Below are positions 28,828 to 35,545 of a DNA stretch of 35,545 bases, piece after piece. The stretch's first letter is position 1. Every line of letters starts with the position of its first letter. Position numbers and translations under genes: made by a program. The notes below the pieces were generated by a model, which did no database searches, was not told where the DNA came from, and worked only from the letters and a program-made list of their open reading frames with translations. The stretch comes from Azoarcus sp. (GTDB taxonomy: Bacteria; Pseudomonadota; Gammaproteobacteria; Burkholderiales; Rhodocyclaceae), in the NCBI GenBank assembly GCA_020725025.1, contig DYFV01000056.1:1-35545 (forward strand). The letters are read 5' to 3'.

Positions 28828-29280
28828 CTACTTTGGGAATTTCAGGTCGACGAGTTTCTCGATTGGCGGATAACACAGCCCGATTTTCTCGTTACACCCC
28901 TGATACGATGCGAATAGCGTGAACTCCGTGGCTTTCGATGCACGATTGACAACGATGTCGGCTCGGACGGGCGCCTTGTATACTTCGATCAGGCCAAAGA
29001 ACGGATCATTTTTCTTTTTTCCCGGCGGCAGGCGCAACTCCTTGATTGACACTCCATTCGCGTTTTTCAGATGAAAGCGGAGCTTGTCCTTGTAGAGATA
29101 GTGGTTCTCAGCTGGAACAATTTCGACCAACACTGTATCCGCGCCCCGGAAGGAAGCCTTGAACCGGAACGCTTCGTCGGGTGGCAGCGGCTGGTCGGCT
29201 GAAACCGCAGCGCGCGATCCGCTGAGGACGATGAGCGCGGCCAGCATCACGCGCCCAAGTTGTAAGAATCGTCGCGGCAT
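28828..29280 (-). CDS. Stand-alone DsbD N-terminal (alpha) domain protein
   Basis: Secreted protein of 150 residues equal to the periplasmic alpha domain of DsbD, without the TM and gamma domains. A signal peptide (VMLAALIVLSGSRAAVSA) is followed by the immunoglobulin-like fold (FRFKASFRGADTVLVEIVPAENHYLYKDKL) and the redox motif YQGCNEKIGLCYPP with Cys129 and Cys135. In DsbD this domain passes electrons to CcmG and DsbC, so here it may serve the island CcmG. GAGGAG lies six bases before the ATG at 29280. It sits between lspA and the ccm operon on the same strand; the source of its electrons is not encoded nearby. Confidence 0.87.
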   Translation of the reverse strand: MPRRFLQLGRVMLAALIVLSGSRAAVSADQPLPPDEAFRFKASFRGADTVLVEIVPAENHYLYKDKLRFHLKNANGVSIKELRLPPGKKKNDPFFGLIEVYKAPVRADIVVNRASKATEFTLFASYQGCNEKIGLCYPPIEKLVDLKFPK

Positions 29281-29488
29281 TTCGTACTCCTCATTGTTAC
29301 GCAATCGAAAATCGGTACTCGGGTACACAGGCAGTTGGGTAAGGCCCGCCCCCTCCCTTTGCGCGTCCGCGTGAGGGGCGCTCTCATTGTCCCTTTTTCC
29401 TGTTAATCGGCGCGCTTCGCGCGCATGCTCCAGACTCACCAATATTGGACCAGTCGCTGGCCCTGAGTAGAAAAATGGTCGAGTGAAC

Positions 29489-30004
29489 TTACCTTGCTGA
29501 ACGTGTGGCGCCGCTATTTCCCAGCAGGATAAGCAGGACGCCCATCACAATCGCAGAGTCGGCGAGGTTGAACGCTGGCCAGTGCAGGCTACCCACGTAA
29601 AGGTCGAGATAATCGACCACTGCACCGCGCAATATCCGGTCGACCGCATTCCCCAGGGCCCCCCCGAGGATCAAGCTGTAGCCGAGGGCAGTGCGCCCAC
29701 TGCCTTCCCCCCGCAACAGTAGAAAGACCAAGCCGGCCGAAACAACAAGGGCCACGACCGTTAGGAAGTAGCGTTGCTCACCACCGGCATCGGCGAACAG
29801 ACTGAACGCGGCGCCTTCGTTCAAGAGATGCACGAGATTGACGAACGGTGCGGCCGCCGCGCTTGCACCGTAGGGCAACCAGCTGGTGATCCATGCCTTG
29901 GCACCCTGATCGGCAAGGACAATGCCCGTGGCAAGGGCAAGCCAGCCCCACCGCGGGCCGCCGAAGGCAGCGGCGAGCCTTCCGTAATACTTCCTGGCAC
30001 TCAT
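29489..30004 (-). CDS. lspA: Lipoprotein signal peptidase LspA
   Basis: Type II signal peptidase of 171 residues that cleaves lipidated prolipoproteins in the inner membrane. Four TM helices and the family blocks are present: ADQGAK, NEGAAFS, GNAVDRILRGAVVDYLD with catalytic Asp122, and FNLADSAI with catalytic Asp149. The ATG overlaps the stop of the metal ATPase by ATGA (30001-30004), so it is part of the cadA operon. Metal-resistance linked lspA (the pbrC part of Cupriavidus pbr operons) is known; a separate PbrB phosphatase is absent here. Confidence 0.95.
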   Translation of the reverse strand: MSARKYYGRLAAAFGGPRWGWLALATGIVLADQGAKAWITSWLPYGASAAAAPFVNLVHLLNEGAAFSLFADAGGEQRYFLTVVALVVSAGLVFLLLRGEGSGRTALGYSLILGGALGNAVDRILRGAVVDYLDLYVGSLHWPAFNLADSAIVMGVLLILLGNSGATRSAR

Positions 30005-32403
30005 TTACGCAGTAACCTTAAGCCGTTGAACACCACCAACAGACTTGCGCCCATGTCGGCGAATACGGCCATCCACATCGTGGCGTCCCCCGTGAAGGTC
30101 ATCATGAGAAACACCGCCTTGACGCCGAGTGCGAGAACGATGTTCTGCGTCAACACCGCAGCAGTGGCGCGCGACAAGCGCACGAAGGTAGGGATCTTGC
30201 GCAGGTCGTCGTCCATCAGCGCCACGTCGGCCGTCTCGATAGCCGTGTCCGTACCGGCCGCCCCCATCGCGAATCCGATGTCCGCACGGGCCAACGCAGG
30301 GGCATCGTTGATGCCGTCACCGACCATGCCGACCTTGCCACCCTTCCGGTGCGTCAGCAACGATTCGACAGTGCTGAGTTTGTCTTCGGGCAGCAGGTTG
30401 CCCCTCGCCTCGTCGATACCCACAGCGCTCGCGATCGCTTCGGCGGTATGGACGTTATCGCCGGTGAGCATCAGCGTCTTGACGCCCAGGGAATGCAGAT
30501 CGGCGATCGCCTGACGGCTCGTCTCGCGCAGCGTGTCGGCGACTGCGAAGATCGCCAGCACTCCGGTCTGGTCCGCCAACAACACCGCCGTCTTGCCCTG
30601 GCGCTCGAGTACGTCCAGCGTCTTTTCGATCTCGGGCGAGCACAGTCCGAGTTCCTCGACCAGTCGATGGTTGCCAAGTTGATAGACATGACCATCAATG
30701 CCGCCACGCACGCCGCGGCCCGGAATGGCGGCGAAATCGGCGACCTCGCGCAACACCCATCCCATTTCAACCGCGGCACGGGCGATCGCCAGCGAGACCG
30801 GATGATCCGAGCGTGCGGCGAGACTTCCCGCCAGGATATGGGCCTCGTTCGCGTCGCCGCTCAGCACCATGAAGTCCGTCTGGGCGGGCTTGCCGTGCGT
30901 AATCGTGCCGGTCTTGTCGAGCGCCAGCGTGGCGAGCTTGCGCCCCTCTTCGAGATACACCCCGCCTTTCACCAGAATGCCCTTGCGGGCGGCCGCGGCG
31001 AGACCGCTGACGATCGTGACCGGCGTCGAGATCACCAAGGCACACGGACAGGCAATCACCAGCAGCACCAGCGCCTTGTAGATCCAGTCCATCCACGCGC
31101 CGTCGAAAGCTAGCGGTGGCACGATGGCCACCAGCAGCGCGACGGCGAACACGACGGGCGTGTAGATCCGGGCGAACTGGTCGACGAAGCGCTGGGTGGG
31201 CGCGCGGCTGCCCTGGGCCGATTCGACCGCGTGGATGATGCGGGCCAGGGTGGAATGGCTCGCCTCCGCTGTCACGCGATATTCCAGCGATCCCGCTTCA
31301 TTGATCGTTCCGGCGAACACGTTGTCGCCTTCGGCCTTATCGACCGGCAGGCTCTCGCCGGTGATGGGCGCCTGATTCACCGTTGAACGCCCGTTGATCA
31401 CCACGCCGTCGAGCGCAATCCGCTCACCAGGGCGCACGCGCACCACTGCGTTCAAAGGCACCGCCTTGGCGGGCATGGTTACCCAGCTTCCATCGCCCTG
31501 ACGGACGGTCGCAGTGTCGGGCGCGAGTTCCAGCAGGCCGCGAATCGCGTTGCGGGCCCGATCGAGCGATTTCGCTTCGATCATCTCGGCCAGCGTGAAG
31601 AGGAACATCACCATGGCCGCTTCCGGCCAGTGTCCGATGAGCATCGCGCCCGTCACAGCAATCGACATGAGCGCGTTGATGTTGAGATTGCGATGCCTGA
31701 GCGCGATCCAGCCTTTCTTGTAGGTCGCCAGACCGCCACTGAGAATCGACACCAGCGCGAGCGCCAGGACGGTCCAGTGGTCGCCGCCGTTGAGCCAATA
31801 CACACCCTCGGCCAGCGTCGCAGTGATTCCGGCCAGCGCCATCGGCCACCAGTGGGTCTTCGGTGCGGGTTTGGTCGGCGGTACAGCGTTCTCCGTATCC
31901 CCCGTTTCGACCTTCGCTTCGAGACCAATGGCACTCAGGGCGCCGAGGACCGCGTCCAACGCCCCCGGACGATGCGTCACGCTCAGGCGACGCTGCATCA
32001 GGTTGAAGTCCAGCGCCGCCACTCCGGGCATGCCGGCGAGCGCGTTCCGGATCAACGCCTCCTCGGTCGGACAGTCCATGCCGGCGATCGTGAGCGTGGT
32101 GCGCAGCGGGGCGCCGGTCACATCGATGCGTTGTGCCGACCCGCCGGCGGCTGGCAAGACCGCATCGACCGAGGCCGGCGAGTGGGGGCGATCGCTCACT
32201 TCCAACGTACGCCCGGTCTGAACGGGGTCGAGTCCCGTCACGCCGTCGAGGGGCTCCAGATTGTTGCGGATCAGCGCGGCATCGGTGGGGCAGTCCGCGC
32301 TGTCGATGCGGTATAGCTTCGCGTGGAGGGCGTCGGGGGAGGACTCACCGGACGGCTGGGGCACGGCGGAACACCCGCAACTGCCAACACTGCATTTACT
32401 CAT
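30001..32403 (-). CDS. cadA: P1B-type heavy-metal ATPase (CadA/ZntA/PbrA)
   Basis: ATP-driven export of Cd, Zn or Pb across the inner membrane. The 800 residues start with a Cys-rich leader MSKCSVGSCGCS. Two HMA-like domains follow, each with a single Cys: SADCPT (Cys38; the first position has diverged) and GMDCPTE (Cys111). The TM metal site is Cys452-Pro-Cys454, the phosphatase motif TGES is near 348, the phosphorylated Asp496 is in DKTGT, and SDHPVSLAI and GDGINDAPAL complete the ATPase. It is divergent from the CadR-type regulator and coupled to lspA downstream. Confidence 0.95.
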   Translation of the reverse strand: MSKCSVGSCGCSAVPQPSGESSPDALHAKLYRIDSADCPTDAALIRNNLEPLDGVTGLDPVQTGRTLEVSDRPHSPASVDAVLPAAGGSAQRIDVTGAPLRTTLTIAGMDCPTEEALIRNALAGMPGVAALDFNLMQRRLSVTHRPGALDAVLGALSAIGLEAKVETGDTENAVPPTKPAPKTHWWPMALAGITATLAEGVYWLNGGDHWTVLALALVSILSGGLATYKKGWIALRHRNLNINALMSIAVTGAMLIGHWPEAAMVMFLFTLAEMIEAKSLDRARNAIRGLLELAPDTATVRQGDGSWVTMPAKAVPLNAVVRVRPGERIALDGVVINGRSTVNQAPITGESLPVDKAEGDNVFAGTINEAGSLEYRVTAEASHSTLARIIHAVESAQGSRAPTQRFVDQFARIYTPVVFAVALLVAIVPPLAFDGAWMDWIYKALVLLVIACPCALVISTPVTIVSGLAAAARKGILVKGGVYLEEGRKLATLALDKTGTITHGKPAQTDFMVLSGDANEAHILAGSLAARSDHPVSLAIARAAVEMGWVLREVADFAAIPGRGVRGGIDGHVYQLGNHRLVEELGLCSPEIEKTLDVLERQGKTAVLLADQTGVLAIFAVADTLRETSRQAIADLHSLGVKTLMLTGDNVHTAEAIASAVGIDEARGNLLPEDKLSTVESLLTHRKGGKVGMVGDGINDAPALARADIGFAMGAAGTDTAIETADVALMDDDLRKIPTFVRLSRATAAVLTQNIVLALGVKAVFLMMTFTGDATMWMAVFADMGASLLVVFNGLRLLRK

Positions 32404-32432
32404 GCTCGATTCTCTTGTCTGGACCTAACATC

Positions 32433-32463
32433 ATTTAACAATCTGTAGTCACTACAGAGTCAA
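32433..32463 (-). promoter_or_regulatory. cadA promoter with CadR/PbrR-type operator
   Basis: On the minus strand: -35 TTGACT (32458-32463), a 19-base spacer, and -10 TTAAAT (32433-32438). The spacer holds a 17-bp perfect dyad TCTGTAGTCACTACAGA (32442-32458). This is the classical MerR-family layout, closely resembling the promoters of pbrA and cadA genes. It lies between the divergent cadA and MerR genes. Confidence 0.85.
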
Positions 32464-32513
32464 GCGCCTAAAATGCAGGCACGATCGTTGTCCCGGCCTG
32501 GAGGGCAAGCAAG

Positions 32514-32984
32514 ATGAAAATCGGTGAGCTGGCAAGAGTCACAGGCACCCCGGTGGAGACCATCCGCTACTACGAGCGCGAGGGGTTGCTGGCTGCCCCT
32601 CCACGTACTGAAGGAAACTTCCGCATTTACGACGAGAGCCACTTGGAGCGCTTGTCGTTCATCCGCCATTGCCGATCGCTGGACATGGCCTTGGACGAGG
32701 TTCGCATCTTGCTGCGCTTCAAGGACGCGCCCGCCGAGAACTGTGGAGACGTAAATACGCTGCTCGACGCGCACATCGGTCACGTTACCGCCCGCATTAG
32801 CGAGCTTCGAGCGCTGGAGCGACAGCTCAAGAGCTTGCGCGAAAGGTGTAACGAGGCGCGGGACGCAGCCCACTGCGGCATTCTGAACGAATTGTCACAG
32901 CGCCCGCCTCAGGGGACGGCTATCGAGGGTGGGCACGTGCATGGTGTGCATGGAGGCACTCCGGCACGCAATGCCGAAAAATGA
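32514..32984 (+). CDS. cadR: MerR-family Cd/Pb-responsive regulator (CadR/PbrR type)
   Basis: Metal-sensing MerR regulator of 156 residues. The N-terminal HTH reads MKIGELARVTGTPVETIRYY with REGLLAAPPR following, then the long dimerisation helix. The metal-ligand cysteines are Cys77 (ENCGDV), Cys112 (RERCNEA) and Cys121 (AHCGIL); three cysteines with this spacing mark the CadR/PbrR group. The C-terminal tail GGHVHGVHGG is His-rich, as in CadR. GGAGG precedes the ATG at 32514. It is divergent from cadA and should bind the dyad at 32442-32458, and possibly the related site before ccmF. Cd against Pb preference cannot be fixed from sequence. Confidence 0.93.
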   Translation: MKIGELARVTGTPVETIRYYEREGLLAAPPRTEGNFRIYDESHLERLSFIRHCRSLDMALDEVRILLRFKDAPAENCGDVNTLLDAHIGHVTARISELRALERQLKSLRERCNEARDAAHCGILNELSQRPPQGTAIEGGHVHGVHGGTPARNAEK

Positions 32985-33565
32985 TATTTGGATGGGCGCA
33001 TGGAACCAGTGGCACCGAGCATACCGTCAAGCGGACAGATGAACTCGATTCGTAAGCGGATTGACCGAACTGGCTATACGTTTCTCGCGCTGGACACGGG
33101 CAACACGATGCAACCAGACGGTCACCGGGATTGCAAATAGCACCAATTCGTACGTCGGGTTGGAAAGGGAGTCCGTGCCGCCGCAAAAGTCAAGAGCCGC
33201 CTGCACACTTGGTGTTACGCCCCATCAATTGGTGCAGTCGTCTCCTGAAATCGACATCCTTCGATGGTATCGCTTCAAAGCCTCATGCCCGTTCGGAACA
33301 GGCCCGTCGCCGACACCCGCGGAGCAGGCCGGCGCACATCCCCGGCATTGAATGCTGAGGGTCAGTGCCTGCTGCTGCCGTGCCAAGGCGGGCAGACCGG
33401 CGACGTGGCACAGGCGGTCCTCGGGTCTCCGTTGGGCGCGGCGCGCAGGTGCTCACGCGTGCTGAAATCCGCGAGCGGTGCAGCCGACGACGACGCGCCG
33501 GCGTCAGGGCGTGCGTGCCGACGCAGTTTCATGGGGGTGTCTTTCGACTCACCCCGGTCGCCGCC
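32985..33565. other. Gene-poor decayed stretch
   Basis: No gene is supported here. Open frames occur on both strands but show no domain and no good start signals. A 33-codon frame at 33039-33140 (MNSIRKRIDRTGYTFLALDT...) is too short and unrecognised. The stretch leads into the exbD remnant and is probably decayed DNA at the island edge. Confidence 0.5.
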
Positions 33566-33810
33566 GGCGTCGGTCACGAAGCCCACTTCCAACGCCCCGG
33601 ACTTCTGCGCAGCCGCCATCACCTGGGCGACGCGCTGGTGGGCCCACCCGGCGGTCGCCGCGGATGAAGTCCTCGGGCTGTGGCTGGCGCGACGCGGAGG
33701 CCTGCAGCCGCTGCGCGATCTGCTCGTCGCTCATGCGTTCGTCGTTCCAGAACACTCTGCCGTGGGGGGGACAGGTTCGCCACCTCGGGCTTGATCGGCT
33801 TGACTCCATT
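33566..33810 (-). pseudogene. Frameshifted C-terminal remnant of exbD
   Basis: Two minus-strand frames joined by one extra base give an ExbD-like C-terminus. The first frame reads GRVFWNDERMSDEQIAQRLQ... then QPQPEDFIRGDRRV (33761-33645). After one additional G in a GGG run at about 33644, the second reads AHQRVAQVMAAAQKSGALEV and GFVTDA (33643-33566). ExbD energises TonB-dependent uptake together with ExbB. The TM and N-terminal half are missing, and a further shift seems likely at a C7 run near 33770. A Fur-box-like site lies just upstream, consistent with a former iron-regulated exb gene. Confidence 0.65.
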
Positions 33811-33822
33811 TAGACTCAGATG

Positions 33823-33841
33823 TTAATGAGAATTATTATTG
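33823..33841. promoter_or_regulatory. Fur-box-like site
   Basis: TTAATGAGAATTATTATTG matches the Fur consensus GATAATGATAATCATTATC at most positions of its core (AATGA-AAT-ATTAT). It stands about 13 bases upstream of the exbD remnant on the minus strand and could also have served a gene on the plus strand. It is an AT-rich island in GC-rich DNA. Function now is uncertain because the flanking uptake genes are broken or absent. Confidence 0.55.
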
Positions 33842-33845
33842 ATTG

Positions 33846-34014
33846 TCGGTGGTTTTGCCTGATAAGGCAACACCGATGGAATAACCCGGCCTTGTTTGGA
33901 CACTCGGCGCCTTGTGCCGGCGGCGGAAGGCCGGATGGCGGCGACTGGTAAGCCTCTGTGACCGGTATCGTCACCGGGAAGCACTCATGCGGTTCCCTAC
34001 GGTCAGAGGAATGG
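33846..34014 (+). ncRNA. Structured RNA, possible degraded cobalamin riboswitch
   Basis: Stems are TCGGTG...TTGCCT/AGGCAA CACCGA (33846-33876, three-base bulge), CCGGCCTT/AAGGCCGG (33886-33893 with 33927-33934, inner hairpin) and CCGGT/ACCGG near 33962-33977. In order, GGAATAACCCGG, GCGACTGGTAAGC (33941), TCACCGGGAAGC (33971) and GGTCAGAGGAATGG (34001) recall conserved blocks of cobalamin riboswitches, but the last (B12 box) is poor. It lies 23 bases before the second LysR gene. It may be a relic of a TonB-receptor leader. Tentative. Confidence 0.3.
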
Positions 34015-34036
34015 ACTCCATCTTCTGGGGAAATAC

Positions 34037-34948
34037 ATGAACTTACGCCATCTTCGCTGTTTCATCGCCGTGGCCGAGGAGTTGCACTTTGGCCGGGCGG
34101 CGCGGCGACTGCATGTGGAGCAGTCGCCCCTGTCGCGCACGATTCGCCAACTGGAGGCGGACCTGGGCGTGACGCTGCTGGAGCGCACGCCGCGCGGCGT
34201 GCACCTGACCCCGCCCGGGCAGGTGTTCCTGGAGGAGGCCCGGCGCGTGCTGCTGACCCTTGAGCAAGCCCAGACCAAGGCGCGGGCGGTGGCGGCGGGA
34301 CACCGGGGCACCTTGCGCATCGCCTTGGCCGGCGGCGTCGGGCGGACCCGGCTGTCGGCACTGCTCGCGCTGTGCCGGGAGGAGGCGCCGGAAGTTGGCA
34401 TCCGGCTGTTCGAGGCGCCGCTGTCGCAAGTGGTGGGCGGGCTGGGCAACGACCTGTACGACGCGGCCTTTGCGATGGCCGGCGAGATGGAGGCCGGGGT
34501 GGTCGCCAGGCCGGTGTGGCAAGATCCACTGCTGGTGGCCATACCCGCGCGGCACCCCTTGCTGGCGCACAAGCGGGTACCGCTGGACGAGGTGGTGGGC
34601 TACCCGCTGGTGCTGTGTCACCCGCAGGTGTGTGCGGAGTGCAGCCGGCAATGCGAGCGCCTGCTGCGCCTGGTGGAGACACCGCCGGTCGTGGCCGAGT
34701 ACGTGACGACCCACTCGTTGATGCTGGCCCTGGTGGCGGCCGGCTATGGCGTGGGATTTTCCACCGCGGCGCACGTGGTGGCATGCCGACAGGCGGACGT
34801 GATCGTCCGGCCGCTGGATGAAGACTCGGCGGAGCTGACGACCTACCTGCTACATCCCGAGGGCGCGATGTCGGAGCCACTGCGCCACTTCATTGACCGC
34901 GCGCAGCGTGTCGGCCATATGCCATTGAATATGCAATGGCTCGCATAA
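34037..34948 (+). CDS. LysR-type transcriptional regulator (island-right copy)
   Basis: LysR regulator of 303 residues. The winged HTH is at residues 1-40 (HLRCFIAVAEELHFGRAARR, then LHVEQSPLSRTIRQLEADLG). The effector domain has TLRIALAGGVGRTRL, IPARHPLLAHKRVPLDEVVG, YPLVLCHPQVCAECSRQCER and LVAAGYGVGFS. A cluster of Cys (CAECSRQC) sits where the left paralogue has GSGC. It is similar to the regulator at 10015 over its whole length, faces the opposite way and closes the right side of the metal block. The ATG is preceded by GGGG at eight bases. Targets are unknown. Confidence 0.9.
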   Translation: MNLRHLRCFIAVAEELHFGRAARRLHVEQSPLSRTIRQLEADLGVTLLERTPRGVHLTPPGQVFLEEARRVLLTLEQAQTKARAVAAGHRGTLRIALAGGVGRTRLSALLALCREEAPEVGIRLFEAPLSQVVGGLGNDLYDAAFAMAGEMEAGVVARPVWQDPLLVAIPARHPLLAHKRVPLDEVVGYPLVLCHPQVCAECSRQCERLLRLVETPPVVAEYVTTHSLMLALVAAGYGVGFSTAAHVVACRQADVIVRPLDEDSAELTTYLLHPEGAMSEPLRHFIDRAQRVGHMPLNMQWLA

Positions 34949-35493
34949 AGACTGCTTCAGGCGGGTTGGCCGATTCCATTTTGGTCAAAGCACCAGACCT
35001 GTTTTGCCACAGTGGGATTCCATTGCCGCGGTGCCCTGGCGCGCTGCAGTCAGGCCTCGACTGCGCTTGCAACTGGCATTTTTCGATGAAAATCGCATTA
35101 CCCGCGTGGCGCGTCACAGCGAAGACGCGCGGCGCAACAGTGCTTACCGTATGCGCATCGGTTTTGGTGTATTGAGTTGATCGCGCTTTACTGGCCCCAT
35201 TTCCTTGCAAAGACTTTGGCCTAGTTCTCCGGGGCAAGCATGGCGCCCGCGAATGACGTTGGTGACGGCATGTTTCACGACTTACGAATTGTGAGTAATG
35301 GGACCACGCCCGACAAGGCGCACATCTCGCAACGGTAAAGGCGGCATCACCGATGCCACGGTCTTCGCCGCCTCGCCACCTGCTCGTTTCGCCCGGAGGC
35401 TCCTGGACATCCGCGCACGCCGCCTGTACGGCGGGTGCGCGTGTGTGGACTCGGTGCGATGACGAATGGAGGCGCGCGATATGCCGAAGTCGA
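34949..35493. other. Gene-free right flank with strong hairpin
   Basis: No gene is supported in this stretch; open frames lack domains and good starts. A strong stem lies at 35412-35441: CGCGCAC/GTGCGCG enclosing CCGCC/GGCGG with loop TGTAC and one bulged G. It stands about 50 bases before the terminal repeat. A frame starting ATG at 35481 with GGAGG upstream runs off the window through the repeat, but is too short to judge. Confidence 0.5.
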
Positions 35494-35545
35494 AGTTGTG
35501 TGCGTCAAGTTGTGCAAAAGGGTTGATCAGGTATTCGGTTGATTC
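35494..35545. repeat. Right copy of 52-bp terminal inverted repeat
   Basis: Exact reverse complement of 3-54. It contains paired short direct repeats (AGTTGTG twice; GGTTGAT twice), an arrangement seen in protein-binding ends of mobile elements, though no transposase or integrase is encoded in the window. Its exact placement at the last base also fits an assembly breakpoint at a dispersed repeat. Confidence 0.9.

Noticed and set aside
29410..29424. GCGCGC/GCGCGC hairpin between lspA and the DsbD-alpha gene
   Set aside because: Short alternating GC stem with no T-run; such stems arise by chance in this DNA.
33039..33140. 33-codon frame MNSIRKRIDRTGYTFLALDT... after cadR
   Set aside because: Very short, weak initiation site and no known family.
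35481..35545. Frame starting MPKSKLCASSC that runs off the right edge through the repeat
   Set aside because: Only 21 codons visible and the sequence is repeat; cannot be judged as a gene.

Overview
The window reads as high-GC betaproteobacterial DNA (Rhodocyclales or Burkholderiales-like; inferred from gene content and codon bias, no marker gene is present). It falls into two parts. Positions 1-9400 look like ordinary chromosome: an SNF-family sodium symporter, a convergent Lrp/AsnC regulator, an FKBP prolyl isomerase, msrA, a long TamB-like protein, and trpC-trpD-trpG on the minus strand. The expected trpE is missing: the sequence upstream of the trpG start changes at once into AT-richer DNA with no recognisable gene.

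Positions 10015-34948 look like an acquired metal-resistance island, bracketed by two related LysR genes that point outward. On the minus strand, 19645-11094 holds a DUF4148 protein, a CzcI-like protein, then an overlapping cluster of outer-membrane factor, His-rich membrane protein, adaptor and HME-RND pump, followed by a His-rich periplasmic protein, a lipoprotein and an ankyrin protein. A CusR/CusS-type two-component pair is divergent, with a perfect 16-bp palindrome at 19764-19779 as likely operator.

Positions 22000-32984 form a thiol-redox, haem-lyase and cation-efflux block. It holds two DsbB/BdbC proteins, a DsbA-like thioredoxin, ccmI-ccmH-ccmG-ccmF without ccmABCDE, an unrecognised 53-residue reading frame coupled to ccmF, a stand-alone DsbD N-terminal (alpha) domain, lspA, a CadA/PbrA P1B ATPase, and a divergent CadR/PbrR-type MerR regulator. 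The cadA promoter has the classical MerR layout (TTGACT, 19-bp spacer with dyad, TTAAAT). A second promoter with the same -35 box, the same first half-site and the same 19-bp spacer lies upstream of the ccmF operon. This is the most interesting observation here: it predicts that a Cd/Pb-sensing regulator controls a mobile haem-lyase and disulfide module together with efflux.

Positions 33000-34036 are decayed: a frameshifted exbD remnant, a Fur-box-like site and a structured stretch resembling a degraded cobalamin riboswitch. The two window ends carry a 52-bp perfect inverted repeat (3-54 and 35494-35545). No tRNA, rRNA, CRISPR array, integrase or intact transposase was seen.
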